Origin: Tulasnella sp. 424
Taxonomy: Eukaryota; Basidiomycota; Agaricomycetes; Cantharellales; Tulasnellaceae
Assembly: GCA_019633425.1 (NCBI GenBank)
Contig: WSUB01000048.1
Span: forward strand, 124,001 to 188,000
Length of the DNA: 64,000 nt
Reading direction: 5' to 3'
The notes beneath the pieces were generated by a model. It searched no databases. It had not been told where the DNA came from and saw only the letters and a list, made by a program, of their open reading frames with translations. The translations under genes were made by a program, and so were the position numbers. Below, piece by piece: positions 12,255-23,878 of this stretch; within the stretch, counting starts at the first letter, position 1, and the number at the start of each line of letters is the position of its first letter.

Positions 12255-12537
12255 TCACGTACAGGTACATTCTTTGTAATCCATGCGACCGATGAGTCTT
12301 TTGCCACGGCTCATACTCTTTTCTGTTTCAGGTTCGCAAGGGACCCCAAGCCTGAGATACTATATTCCAAACATTGAAGATCATTGGGTGAAATTATCCT
12401 CTTCTCGTTTGTTCTGGCTTCCCTCTCAGTACTGGATTGACTCATACCCGAAAGTCCTTATCTCTAATGGAACTCTCGTCATCATCTCCGACGACGAGCT
12501 TTCTATCTTCGATGTCTTGCATGCGCTCCAGTTTTAA
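12255..12537 (+). pseudogene. Orphan 3' tail of a kinase-NACHT-WD40 gene
   Basis: The sequence matches the last intron and last exon of the NLR genes: a GTACATT..TTTCAG intron (about 12265-12333), then the conserved end with YYIPNIEDHWVKLSSSRLFW and ELSIFDV, stop at 12537. No NACHT or WD40 coding precedes it; the kinase-TPR stop lies 310 bp upstream. The NLR 3' flank follows it to about 12990. Either a deletion removed an NLR and left its tail, or the TPR gene replaced the front of one. There is no sign that the tail is spliced to the TPR gene, but RNA could show it. Confidence 0.75.
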
Positions 12538-13640
12538 TGGATTTATTGCATCCTACATATGTGGCACGTTCTAACCTGGATTGAAGAACTTTCGAGGGAA
12601 CATTGGTTCCGTGTTAGCAGGAGGCAATGGTCGGGTTGGAAGACGCACATGAGAGGAGGGGTCGCGACCCTTCTCTCATTTCATCGCCACAAGGTATTGG
12701 CTTCCTCTAAGCATGCATGCGGCGAACCTATTTGATTCGTGGCTTGCAAACGGCGTTATACGTTAAATGAGAGTGATTGTATGAGATATAATACGTTAAT
12801 GCGTGCAAGGAATACGCCAGTGTCCGAGGTAAAAGCCGAAACGAAGGAAATAAGATGCAATTTACAAACGAGGCAAACGTGCTGGCAGAGCACAAAACCT
12901 CTTCAATCCGACTCACCGAATTCAATTGGTCCCAAAACTCTCCTCCTCCGTGTTCGTCATAGCGGTGGCAGGGTTTAAGCTCGGACTCCCAAGGGATCGC
13001 CCCCCCCGTTGACGGGGACGCTTACTACTTTTTCGTCTGGTCGGGGCCTGCATTTGCCGAGTTGAACATAAAGAGCACGCATACGCAGGTCGGCTCGTGT
13101 GATGCGTTTTACAGCTACAGTGTCGATTGCGCCCGTCCGTGGCGGTTGAGATATTGATATCGATTGGAGGCGGACTGGTGTGGTACGGGGTTACGGCTGA
13201 GAGTGGTCCTCGGACCCGTGTTGACTATGATACCGTCACTGGCATATGAGTTCGTATCGTCACATTCGCTGTTAAAGGGAAGAACAATACGAAGTCACGC
13301 AAAAAGTCGTCAACCTCGTACGTAAGGCGATCGGAATCCAAATGACGCCCCCTTCATGGGTACTGCCTTGCTCACACTGCACAGCGTTGTAAATATCTCC
13401 TCCGCTTATAAATGCTACCGTTTCCTCCGCGGTTCTTTACCCATGTTCACGTGTCTTTGACCCTTTATTACCTTGTTGGACTAAACAAAAGTTTCTTGCC
13501 CTCGGTCAACTTTCAACTTTCACTTCTAAATGCACGTGCTTCAGTGTTGCTGTCGCGTATGATATACGAGCGGGTCGGCGGAGTCACACCGACGCGTCAT
13601 AGTTGAAAGTGAATGCATTCCTTTTCTTCGGTTGACATCA
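12538..13640. repeat. NLR 3' flank plus duplicated non-coding block
   Basis: 12543-12990 is a diverged copy of the 3' flank shared by all NLR copies (29780-30130, 33830-33960, 55690-55850). 13010-13380 matches 35690-35990, which in the second copy lies upstream of the decayed MscS gene instead. 13400-13640 has no feature I can support. No intact frame has paralogue support. Confidence 0.55.
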
Positions 13641-15480
13641 TCCACGCTTGGATATTTCCCTTCTGGCCATACTTGCACATTGCAGGTGACCGAGCCATCA
13701 CACGATCCAGGCATTGGCTTGCTATCCACGGGGTGAGGTGAGTGCGCATGTACTGACGTTTGTGTCTTCATTTCTTTCGGCAAGCTGGCAATAATCTACT
13801 ACTGCTTCAACCTTCGGAGGGGATTCCAAGTTTGATTCGATTTTGAGGCGCTCGTGGTCGAGGACTGCCGCGCGGCCGGTGGCGCCAGACATGTTTGTTC
13901 GGTTCCTGAATCTCAATCTCAACCACATTTCTGTCTTTCGGCAATACATTGTCAACAATCTCGCTTTCCTGGTTGCAAACCATACCGCTGTATTATATAC
14001 GAGGCAAACGAACCTTCCCGACAATCAAGGGTGCAAGGTCAGCTGTTCCCTCCCAAGATCAAGTCGTCGCTTAACTCATCGGCAATGCCAACTCGGTGTA
14101 CCCACAGAGGAGAGAAGATTGCTTGCTGTGAAGAGACCTAGCGAATTGGGCCATGTCCACTCTTAGGACATTAGCGCCCGGGAAAGTGGGGGAATAGGTC
14201 ATCAACCTCGAACGGTGAAGCCGCAGTGTGTTTGGACTGCTCGTCGAGAGTTTGATGGCTGTCAAGGTTGTTTCTCGGTCTTCGTTTTCAAGAAAACGAG
14301 TGTGTTAACTGGATATTTGCGGATTTAGAATGACACTCTGGACTCAGAAGGATCCATAATCATCTGTACCGAAGCTGGGCACGCTTCCATCCACCTCAAA
14401 TCTACTACTCAACCTACGACTACACAAGGGGCGCCGATTTCGCCCTTTCAGCCCTTCAGGTGCTCGCGTGCCTCGACCACTCCCCTTGTCGCAAAATTCG
14501 TTGCAAGTCTCAGTCGCAGCTTCGCCGTCACGACACGAGATGCCGAACGGCAAGAGATCGGGGAGATTGAACTCGATGGACGGAGCCTGACCGACGACGT
14601 CTCAAGCTTACTTTGGTTTGCGCGACACGTGCAACATATCGCCAAGGTCGTTACTTCTCAAGCATTTGGGGATGATATCAGTACCCTAGTCATAGGTGAA
14701 GGTTGGAGAGAAAGCTTCGCCTCTTCCATCCGAGGGGACGTGAACTTAAGTAATCCGATGGATGTGCGACATACTGTCAGGAGAGTTGTCTGCGACACGC
14801 GCAATGGAACTATATGTGCGTTCTGTATCCGGTTCACTTCGTCGGGAGTTCGCCATGCAGCGGGCGACGAAGGTGTGGGCGAGGATGGAGAAGCCCTTTC
14901 AGCGTTCGAACTGTCAAAGCCGCAATGAACCATCCTGAATACATCTCTCCGCTCGATATCCTGTCAAGCGTACGCCTCCAGTCGTCAGCTTGCCATCGCC
15001 GGTCTGGAAGGGGAAGGGCATATTTCGTTCGGCTGGGGGGTAAGTCTCTCTCTTTGTTTCTCACCCAACATGTTCCAAAGATTGAGCCTCGGTTTTAATA
15101 CTTAGTCAAGATTTAAAAATGATAGCGGAAGGCCAGAAGCTCATGGTGGACGCGTTCCTAACTCCAAACAACGGTCTCGTTGGGTTTCAAGTTCCTGGCA
15201 CGCCCTGGTCGCCGGGCTCTCCACAGTGGATGCCCACGCTGTCTCTTCAGCAATGTTGCAAGTCGTCGTCACAAAGTCTGCAGTGGACACCACCAACGGA
15301 CACCGCTCCTTCAGCCAGCTCACGTTGGAAGGCAGTTCGAAAGACGGCAGGCTCTATTGCCGACGGCAACCTCGAAGCGCAAGCGACCGCTTCTTTCGCT
15401 CTAGGGTCTCCTCTAGTTGGCCTTTCTGCCTCGTCGCCATCCGGGCTTGCTCGAGCACTACACGTGTACACCGTCTAGGG
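13640..15480 (+). pseudogene. Decayed gene block, possibly RCC1/IBTK-like (copy 1)
   Basis: Duplicated at 38560-40300. The best readable stretch is on the plus strand near 14341-14640: IIICTEAGHASI, then about 45 residues later SRSFAVTTRDAE and IELDGRSLTDDV. The second copy reads SLIICTEAGHAYI and VTVVTSPTRGFAV at the same places. This spacing and style recall RCC1-repeat proteins of the IBTK type, where such a motif follows the last repeat. Stops and frame changes interrupt both copies. The ancestral strand is most likely plus; the family is a guess. Confidence 0.35.
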
Positions 15481-15805
15481 CCTAGTTCAGAATGGCTCAC
15501 CTTGAAAGGAGAAGCCGGAAGCTCCAGCCATGGGCCCTGTCATCAAACCGATCTGACTATCATCATACGGTGGGATATCTGTCACAACTAAGAAGAGCGG
15601 CGACGCAAGGACGCAAGCTCAGCTCCTACACGCCAGTCCCAACGCCCCGTGGCGACGCCCCCAGGACACGCCAGGCTCGCCGAAAATACGCATTACCCCC
15701 TACCCTCAAATGACTCTGGCTATATGTACCGCGCATCAAATTTTCGTTCTAATGGCAATTGTTGAATCACTGGTTCCAGCGCACGTGGTGGCTCAAGCGT
15801 GTGAC

Positions 15806-15813
15806 TATAAAAA
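15806..15813 (+). promoter_or_regulatory. TATA box of Ser/Pro-rich gene, copy 1
   Basis: TATAAAAA in a block conserved with copy 2 (40629), 144 bp before the ATG at 15950. Confidence 0.55.
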
Positions 15814-15949
15814 CGCGTCACTCGACGCGGCCTCCCTTCCTGTTTAGCCTGTTTAGACTACCAGCCCCTATTCGCTCGCTCGCATCGCTCGCCAGCAACT
15901 GTCTTTTCAACACCAACCTCGCTGCACTAAACTAAGTTACTCTCTACCA

Positions 15950-17506
15950 ATGACCCTCTTCAGTTCGTGGTTCCGACCGTCTTTTCGAACGGAGCACAAG
16001 CCGCAAGCCGCCCCCATTTCGACGACTCCCTTGAGCATCTTCAAAGGCTTCAAGCTCGGCCGCAGGGAAAATGAGAGGGGCGATCCGCAACCCTTTGAGA
16101 AAGCGAAGAAGTCAATCCCGGTGAGTGCTGCCAGGCATTTCTATTTAGACTGAACTGCCAGCTTACTACTTAATGTTAGAATCGGCGCAACAGACCGGAG
16201 ATTAGAGTACTGGCATTGGTCTCGCAGATCCCAGCTGGTACACCCGTAAGTTTGCTCACGAGTAAGATGGATTGTTCATCTATACTTAGCATACGTTTCA
16301 AAGCGCGACCCTCCCCCTCTGCCACCAAAGGCGTTAAGAACGAGCTCGGTATGTCCACCTTGAGATACCATATACATATTATACTGACTTCTATAATGCT
16401 TTGTCTTCTCAATCGCTCTCAGAGTATTCCTGGCCCCAAGTTCAACCCTCAACAACATGCCGGTCAACACCCACAAATGCGATCGGAAACCGAAACCAAT
16501 ATATCCCGACGGATATTTTCTTCCACTCCGGCGTTCCGTAATGTCGGGCCCCGTATCGCGGAGAACAATCGAGCACACGCACCCCCGGAAGCCACCTCTC
16601 CGCTCGCCGTACATTCCCTCTCATCCCCCAACCCGACGGCACTCGAGGTCGACGACTGGCCTAATCCTCCCTAACCACGCTCTATCCATCCGCCTATCGG
16701 CCCTAGATCCCTTCCAGTCACCTCGCCATCTATTTACGAAGGGGTCATCTCTACCAGCGGCGCTGGCGAGCAGGAGGGGGACGTGCCTCCGCCTCCGCCT
16801 CAGGATGACGGCACACCTAGACTTGAATCGGGTCCTAGTGTTGGATCCTTCATGGGCCTGAGAAGCAGATGGTCATCCACAGCGAATGACAGCACTGAAG
16901 AGGAGGAACCACCGAGCTTCCTTCAAAGGTTCAAGTTCCACTACAGGCTAAAAGCGAGTCGTGACGGGCAAACGCCTGGGAAAGTGAAACGGTCGGGCGG
17001 GGTGAGTACTCCAGAACATTTCCCTTCGGACCGACTTGTTAGCTTACTACGCGATAATAGAATGAAGCCACTACATTTAGGGATTGGACACTCCCATCGT
17101 TTCTACGCTCGACAGGTTCATCAGTATGTTTATTTCTAGCAAGTTCAAGTGTCATCCCTCACTAACTAAACGTTTAGCGTAACCCTTCCCTTTCGCCGCC
17201 AACGGGCCTTGGACCAAGCCAGGTATGCATCGCCCAAGATCAGATACAACTGTTTTGCTCATCGCTCTCTCGACCTGTGTTCTCCATCCTCTTTAGAGCA
17301 GACCTATTTGCCAAAACGACGGCGAGACCTCGCCAATGGACTCGAACTCATCTCCCGTAATCAGCGCAGTCATTGTCAAGACTGTTGGTCCAGTTAGGAC
17401 ACGCGGCGCCCCCGTAGATCCTAATGAGGATAACAGCCCGCAATATTCTGTGGTGCTATCTCACGCCAACGGGCTCTTCTCCGCACATCCCATCCCCTTC
17501 AAGTGA
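15950..17506 (+). pseudogene. Ser/Pro-rich protein gene, copy 1, with premature stop
   Basis: Same seven-exon gene as 40764-42642. The promoter, start, splice sites and C-terminal exon ending at 17506 are all conserved and in phase. Two differences stand out. The fourth exon lacks roughly 240 bp of the copy-2 middle part. At about 16672 a CAA codon of copy 2 is TAA here, so translation would stop after the PNPP motif. Beyond it the frame stays open and close to copy 2 (EGVISTSGAGEQEGD; GSFMGLRSRWSS; NGLFSAHPIPFK). One substitution therefore separates it from a long frame, so the loss is recent, or a shortened protein is made. Function unknown. Confidence 0.7.
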
Positions 17507-18347
17507 TCGAGCCGCCCAATGTACTTCACGTCAACCATGAACTGCCCTCATCATCGCCACCTGACATGAATCAACTGCATTAACGTTATTCCATTACTCA
17601 CGGACTTTTGGATACCCCCGCCTGCTCTCAGCGTTCAAGCTACCGGATACCGTGCTCGGCGTTTAATTTCCCTTTTCCTGTTTCTGTTTTATTCTTCACT
17701 AATGCTCGTTTTCTTTGCTGTACATCTGTCTCGTTTGTAACGTCTCCGTTCGGTTGGTTTTGATTTCCATACGTTCGGTCTCGTTTCGTTTTTCCTTATA
17801 TTTATGTGAGGCTTGGGATATCTCACCCGATCGCTGAGGTGTACCCGTCTTCCTCTCGCTGTCTCTCGCGCTCGTCCTGGCTGTTCTCGCAGTGTATCGG
17901 ATATTCTTTGTAAAACGGATGTTTACATAATTTATTTTCGTATCGCTGAGTCACGTTCAACGCCCGTATGCAATGTGGCACTCACGATCTTTTACGAGCG
18001 ATCAGTGGGAATGCGGTGTGAGAGGTGGAGCGCAGCGTCCGGCGATTGCTGATCATGAGTGCCCAGCGCCCGATCATCGATGTTTGGCTCGAGAAGTTGG
18101 AGGAACTACCCACCGCCCTGAGAAGCAATATTTTTGAGAGGGATACCAGGTTCAGTCTGTGAGTACAATCGTGATGGCGAACTGGATGCTCTAACGCGCC
18201 GGAAGCCCATGTTTACACTGAGCAATTCGCTCCTGGGTAACAGCAAGTTGCTGCACATGCACAGTAGTAGTAAATATGTACATAGATTATCCATAGAGGT
18301 CCGACGTAGCCTTTTAAAAGATATCGAGAGAGAGACGTGTACAAGAA
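17507..18347. other. Intergenic between Ser/Pro pseudogene and WW gene
   Basis: Conserved with 42643-43528 (for example 17690-18060 versus 42890-43230), pyrimidine- and T-rich in the first half. No open frame is shared between the two copies, so I see no gene. Confidence 0.5.
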
Positions 18348-19087
18348 TTAAGAGTAAGACTGAGAGCAGCATCCCCGCTTTTTGGAACTATAGCCATCGG
18401 CGTGTCTTGGACGCCCACATCCCCTCCCAGTATCGCACCTCGCTCTGTATTGCTCTCTTCTCTCCAACCATTTTGCCCTTCTTTCTGCTTTTCTCTGTGC
18501 ACAACGGGACATCGGGTAAGTTGGGGGCGCGTAAGCCCGACTCGTCGAGGAGTCGCCGCTCCTGGAGTGCACATGGTCGAAGATCAGCCTTATGAGGAGA
18601 CCGATGGGACCATAACATTTCTTTCTCCTGGGCGGGAACACAAATGCTGATCGACCGAGGAGCGGAGTATGCTGGTCTGGAGGCAGAGTGTGCGGTGAGT
18701 CCTCGAATGGGATGCCAGCTTCGACCTTCTCTCCCCGGATTGAGTGACTCGAGGCGATGGGAACGGGTTCCTGCTCTTCGATCAAGTCGCCAGGGTGTTC
18801 CCAGATGGAGCGAGGTGGGTTTGCGGTGGTGTCAACCTGGTTGCAAGGAGTGGGTAAGCTTAGTACAGAGACGCTCGTCAAAACGTTAATTGATAGAGAC
18901 TCACGTAGAAATAGTTCTCAGTCCGAGAGTCCCACTGGCGGATCCATCCTGGAGGGAGAGGCCTGCTGTCTTCATCGTAATCCGGATTCACTACATCTGA
19001 TGTATGGTGAACACCAGTGGGTCCCGCGAGCGCTTGAGACTCGGAATAAGTGGGTAGAGTCGCCTTTTCGTGGAGTGAGGAGAGCAT
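18348..19087 (-). CDS. WW-domain protein, copy 1
   Basis: Small adaptor with one WW domain, a fold that binds proline-rich motifs. Exon 1 is 18905-19087 (61 codons, ATG at 19087) and exon 2 is 18348-18836; the intron is 68 nt. The WW domain spans about residues 43-77: PLPPGW at the start, Tyr-Phe-Tyr in the middle, and SIWEHP supplying the second Trp. The rest is a disordered linker, a basic segment (RRKK), then an Arg/Glu-rich helix (AERRAKWLERREQYRARC) and a Cys-rich basic end. 223 residues. The copy at 43529 has the same structure and is also intact. A TATA-like TATAAA lies 63 bp upstream (19150-19155). A frame on the same strand over the tail reads further but is not the one joined to the WW domain. 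Confidence 0.75.
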
Positions 19088-19698
19088 TGCGATAGAATAG
19101 AGTGAGTGGTGTTCGACTCTGATGAGATCGAGTTCCTTGGGTGACTGTCTTTATATGCCGGGGTTGTTGTCGGGCAGTTTGGCCGGGGCAAGATTTGAGC
19201 CGCAGTCGAGAACGACGCAAATTGCGCTCAGCCTCGGCGAGGTTGTCCTATAGAGAGTGATTCGGTGACGCCAACCCGCAGTAGGAAGCTTTGCCTTGCA
19301 TTTGTTCGATCGAGAACACGAGGATTCTGTCTTGGGATCGACTCGGTGAAGTGCTCCGGGGCTGTGGAGAGGGAATTCGGCGTTTCCCCGAATTCTATGA
19401 CGCGGCCGCAGCGGAGCTGTGCGACAGGTACCATAAGGAAAGCCTCGGCAATAAGTTGACTTCTTGAGTTGATCGCTAGCTGAACTTGCCTTTGGGGATC
19501 TAAAAGAACCTTACGTTCAAAGCGGGAGGCGGTATTAGTACACGGCGTCGTCAAGCGAAGGCAAGTAGACCTCGATTTGGTAACCAACCAATAAAATCAA
19601 TTCTTAAAGCATCCCTAATACGTTTAGGATGGAATAGTGATGGCTTAACGAGAACAACTAGATGAAGCAATAATGTCATGTCTTCAGACCTGTGCTGC
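19088..19698. other. Intergenic with imperfect palindrome
   Basis: Conserved with 44253-44868. It holds the WW gene promoter and an imperfect hairpin at 19373-19395 (GAATTCGGCG, TTT, CCCCGAATTC); the second copy is a perfect palindrome. No gene seen. Confidence 0.5.
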
Positions 19699-20774
19699 TT
19701 ACTGCACTAGACTTTGGGCTCCATGAAATACCCGCTTAATCTCTTTGCATGCCTCCGCGAACACTTCCTGGGCCACAGCGTCCGATTTGAACGGATTTGG
19801 ACTCAAATTCCATCCATGGAGAACCCCTTTGACCATCTTATATTTGATTTTCTTTCCCAACTTCTCGACCCGGTCTCTAAACCTCTCCCCTTCCGCTAGA
19901 AGCTCATCCCACTCGCACGTATACAACAGTATCTCGTCGGGTAGAAACTTCAGCAGTTCATCCGAAGCGACTCCGGGTGAAAGGTACGGCGAGTCGAGCT
20001 TGATTTCTTTTGGTGGGTGGAGGTACGACGCGTCGAACATCTTGGTGAAGAAACGAGGTAGTTCTTTGTCGGGGCGCGTATTGGTCTTTCTCCTCTCCTC
20101 TCTGGAATTGGTAAAGTCCGTTGAAGGGTACCAGGTGGCGATCAGCTTGACAGCGCGATGTTCGTGTGGCAAGCCGACTGGTGCGTCGGAGGAGACGTGG
20201 GGGGGGGGGGGTTCAGCGCCACGTCGTCGCAGGAGGGCATCTTGCAGTCTCAGAGGAACAGTCAACGACATGTTTCCTCCTGCTGAGAAACCGGATACGC
20301 CGATCCTGTCTCCGTCGATCCCTAATTCATCGGCATGGTCCCAGATCCACATCACTGCATCTGCGCCGTCCTCCACCGCAGTCGGGAACGGATGTTCGGG
20401 CGCTCTCCGGTAGTCCACGGTGCACACAACCGTATCCGCTTGCTCGCACACGGCAGTAGCCCATCGACAATCATCCGTCCCGGTGCCCATTGTGAATCCT
20501 CCCCCGTGGAAGTTGACAATGCACGGATTTTTTTGCCCTCGTTCCCTGGTGCTCCGTAGTCTTTGGGCGTATAGAAGACTAGACGAATCCGGCCTGGCAT
20601 TGCAGCGAGAGTTGTGTCGATGTGTTTGACGAAGCGCGGTTTGGAGGGACGAGGATAGGCCATTTTGTGGAGGAACATTCCAATGGCCATCAAGGCCCGC
20701 CAGAACATTGCTTGAAGGTACAGAGGCCATCGCAATGGGTCGTTCCTTATGGCGCGAGCAATTGGGTGCGACAT
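19699..20774 (-). pseudogene. HSL-type esterase gene, copy 1, frameshifted
   Basis: Paralogue of the intact gene 44869-45939. The ATG at 20774 opens a matching N-terminus, but near 20525 the run of A residues after GNEG differs by one base from copy 2 (net 1-bp loss), moving the HGGGF-containing catalytic part into another frame. All catalytic motifs (HGGGF, GFSAG, CEWDE, LHGWNL) remain readable downstream. Near 20200 a run of G has grown to 13 (7 in copy 2), which would add two prolines in frame. The frameshift sits in a homopolymer, so an assembly error is possible. Confidence 0.75.
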
Positions 20775-21206
20775 TGTGCAGGATGGTGAGTGGAAGGGGA
20801 GTGGTGGACGGGAGGTGGAGGAGTCCTCAGGGCTGAGAAATCGCAAAGTCCGAGCTCGCCGAGAATGAAGTCTGAGGGACCAAAGATTACGTCATGGATA
20901 CGTCTTCTACTGCGTCAGATGCCAGGATGAGCGAAGGTCGTTACCTAATCGAGAATCGAGAGTGGCGGGTGGGGCGCGACTAAGGTTACGTTAATGGCGT
21001 TTGGATTCATCATGTGGGAAACTCTTGGACAAACAAAGGATTCCTCGGCCTCTACATGGCAGAAAACAATGGAAAAGAATAGACGACATGTGGAAGGAGC
21101 ATTAGAATAAAAGTATCCATGATCAAAGTCTTTGCTCGGGTATAACTTCGGAGTGGGCTCGCAGGCGTCCTGGCCTCCTCTTCAAGACAGGGTCCCGACC
21201 ACCTCC
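20775..21206. other. Intergenic, esterase promoter and ATP-grasp 3' end
   Basis: Copy of 45940-46365, with the conserved TTACGTCAT site near 20888 above the esterase. No gene seen. Confidence 0.5.
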
Positions 21207-22445
21207 TCAACTCGGTCTTCCCCCTTCTTCCTCCTTCTCATCTTCCTCCTCAAGCAGTCTCCTAGCCCAAGCTAGCTCCTCGCCCTGGGCCTCCCAAGTC
21301 AGATCCCACTGAAACATCTCCGGCAACTTCATCTTCCTCTCTTGACAAATCTTGTAATAACTCGTCAACAAAAATGGTGTGAACACCACATCCTGACTGC
21401 TCATCAACCTTTTTTGATGTTGAAGGTAGCGTTTGACGTTGACGTCCTTCTTCTCCCACATCATCATCCCGGGAGCGATTTGTCGGTGAGCGCCGATTTT
21501 AGCGAGAGAGGGTGGATAGTGATTCGGGTCTACCAACGCTCGGGCGAGGTGTGTCGTGCGAGAGTAAAGGTGAATTCCGGAGGTCGCTCGTGGGTTGCAC
21601 TCGATGGCGACTAGACGGCCTTCGGGGGTTTCGATGAAGTCCATAGCGATTTGAGCACCGGTGTCGGGGAGGTGTTTCGCAACTTGTTCGCAATATTTCC
21701 GGATGCCGTCATGTTCGATGGCCTTGAAATACACGCAACTGGATCCATCGAGTGTCTCGGTCACAGGATACACGTCGAACGCCTGGACGCTGCCCTTTCG
21801 GATGACCATATAGGAACAGTAGGCCGAGCCTGTTACCCACTCCTGTGCAACGTAGTGGATCTCGTCGCTCACTCGAATGTCCTCCGGTAAAGGTTCGTTC
21901 GGCAGATGGTGGTGGACCCCGGACTTGGCTCGCCCAAAGACCGGTTTCAACGCCAACTCTTTCGACAAGTCCAGCCCCAACATGTCCTCCTTCGACTTGC
22001 ATAGCCGGGTCGCTGGACAGTCTAGCCCAGCTTTCTTCAGTCAGTCCGAGAATTCCCATTTATTGTGGAGGCGACGGAGGATTTTTAAATCGGGAGCGAA
22101 GAGACGGTCGAGAATCTCCGGTTCGGCGGACTTGGCGAGATAGAAGATCTCCTCGTGAAGAGGTATGATCATGTCGATGTTCTGCTCCCGAATAGTCCGT
22201 CGACGTAACCTTGAGGTTTGACGTGGGGGACGTCAACGTAGTACGACCTTTGACTGCGTTGCTGAATTACAGATGTGGTACTCCATTGGGTCGACGCAGT
22301 AGACTGTGTTTCCCGCTCGTCTGAGTTGACGGGCAAGGTCGATAGTGACGAGGAAGCGGCCATTGGTAAGGAGGATACATTTTGGTGCGCCACTTTCGTT
22401 TCGGCGTTTGTTTCGCTCCTACCAATGGGTCAACCCAAACGGCAT
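21207..22445 (-). pseudogene. ATP-grasp protein gene, copy 1, broken
   Basis: Paralogue of the intact gene 46366-47676. Read from the ATG at 22445, codon 9 is TAG. Further small deletions break the frame near 22268, near 22252 and near 22195, where about 10 bp are missing. The C-terminal half (21207-21983) stays open and close to copy 2, with the ATP-binding lysine segment LALKPVFGRAKSG and the metal-site motif AIECNPRATSG, but lacks ten residues near 21380 that copy 2 has. Multiple independent lesions make this a clear pseudogene. Confidence 0.88.
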
Positions 22446-23878
22446 ACTGAAGCGTTGTTGTTGTTGATGTTATCAGGTGAGTTGGATGCGCCACGGAAAG
22501 CTGTTGGCAATAGGGTTGATCAAGTGAAGTGGAAGAGAGGAGGTTGGAGGAAGAGAGAAACCGGCAACTGCGGGACGGGAGGTTGTAATGGCCGACGCGA
22601 GCATGGCTGAGTGGGTTATGGGCCACAATTCTCCGGCCAAAGAACGCCGAGTGATCCGTCGTCCGTCGTCCGTACCGCCCAATAGGCAACGAAAGCCAAA
22701 GTGGACACCAGGTCTCCGATGACGTCACTTCAACCCTCACTTTTCGTTCTCCTCGTTGATTTTTAAACCGGAATTGGCTTTACAAGACGCAAAGACTGCA
22801 GTGCCCTAGGTGAGAATTTTGATTGTCATTGGGACTCAGTTTCGCCCTAAACGATATTTGGCACGCACAACTATAAAAGAAAAGGAGCGAGTGAAATGAT
22901 GTAAGCTTACTTCTCAACCAGTCTATGTTTTAGGCAAGGCCCTCTCTTTTCGTTTTCAATTGACTTGTCCCTGGCTCGACCGTAGACAGGATGGTTTCGT
23001 CGCCTCTCAATATCAATGGAATACGTGCGATAACTTGAAGGGAAGAGGTCATGGTGCGCAAGTTTGGCAGTGCCCTTTCTCACGGTTCGCATTGATTGTC
23101 TCTCCTTTCACCTCAACGCCTCCCGGAATTCCGGGCGCATATGAATGAGATTACGGAAATGATTATCGATAGTATTTGCAGGACGTTTCGACTGGGGACT
23201 TCAAAGCGCCCCTCGAACCTACAGCAACCTTCTCCTCGATGCAGCCTTCAAGTGTCATTTAAGAGCCCAACAAGAAACGTCCCGAATTAGCATGTGCTTT
23301 ATTTATGCCGCTGAGCGCACCCACCTGTGGAACTCTAGATCTATACCCTCTACCACAGCTCCCGGTGGTGTGAGTGGCAGTCGGATCGGAGTTTGCAACG
23401 ACCAAGAAATGCTGCTCACAGGTAGGAGACTCCCACATGACCATAAAACCAACGCCGGAGTGACGCGGGAAAGTGTCGCCGAGTGTACCTACATCAAGCA
23501 GCATAATCAATTTGGAAGACCGCTTTGGATATTTTGGATTTGGTCCTGCTTGTGGACGTAGAATGGACGAGGTTCGAAAACGTTGAATACGCGAGGCACG
23601 CCGCGGCAAGTCAGGACCAACACGTCTCTTCGGCCGGCGTTCAACTGGCCTCGTCCACCACCGCCTAACGTTGCCCTCTTTTTCTTGTGATCGATAGCTG
23701 ATATTCCCCCCCTGATACAGTTGAAACCTCTACCTTAGTAAAAAAAAAAAAGGTAAGTAGGGTAGAGATTTCCTCATCCTCGGATAAGCGCCCGGGTGGT
23801 TTGCATTTGGGCTCGCTGACCCGTTCCCATGTCGTACCTCATTGCACAATCTCAGTCAGGTCATCCGGAAACGCTGAC
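22446..23878. other. Long intergenic region before NLR 1
   Basis: 22446-23150 matches 47677-48380 and includes TGACGTCA at 22720-22727. 23340-23878 matches 49350-49845, the NLR upstream region. About 0.95 kb present in copy 2 (roughly 48400-49340) is missing here. A poly-A run lies at about 23739-23751, and a GTAAGT..CTCAG pair just upstream of the ATG looks like a 5'UTR intron shared by all three family members. No gene supported. Confidence 0.5.

Noticed and set aside
23739..23751. Poly-A run as a sign of a retroposed gene end
   Set aside because: It lies upstream of the NLR start, shorter A runs occur at the same site in the other copies, and no target-site duplication is seen.
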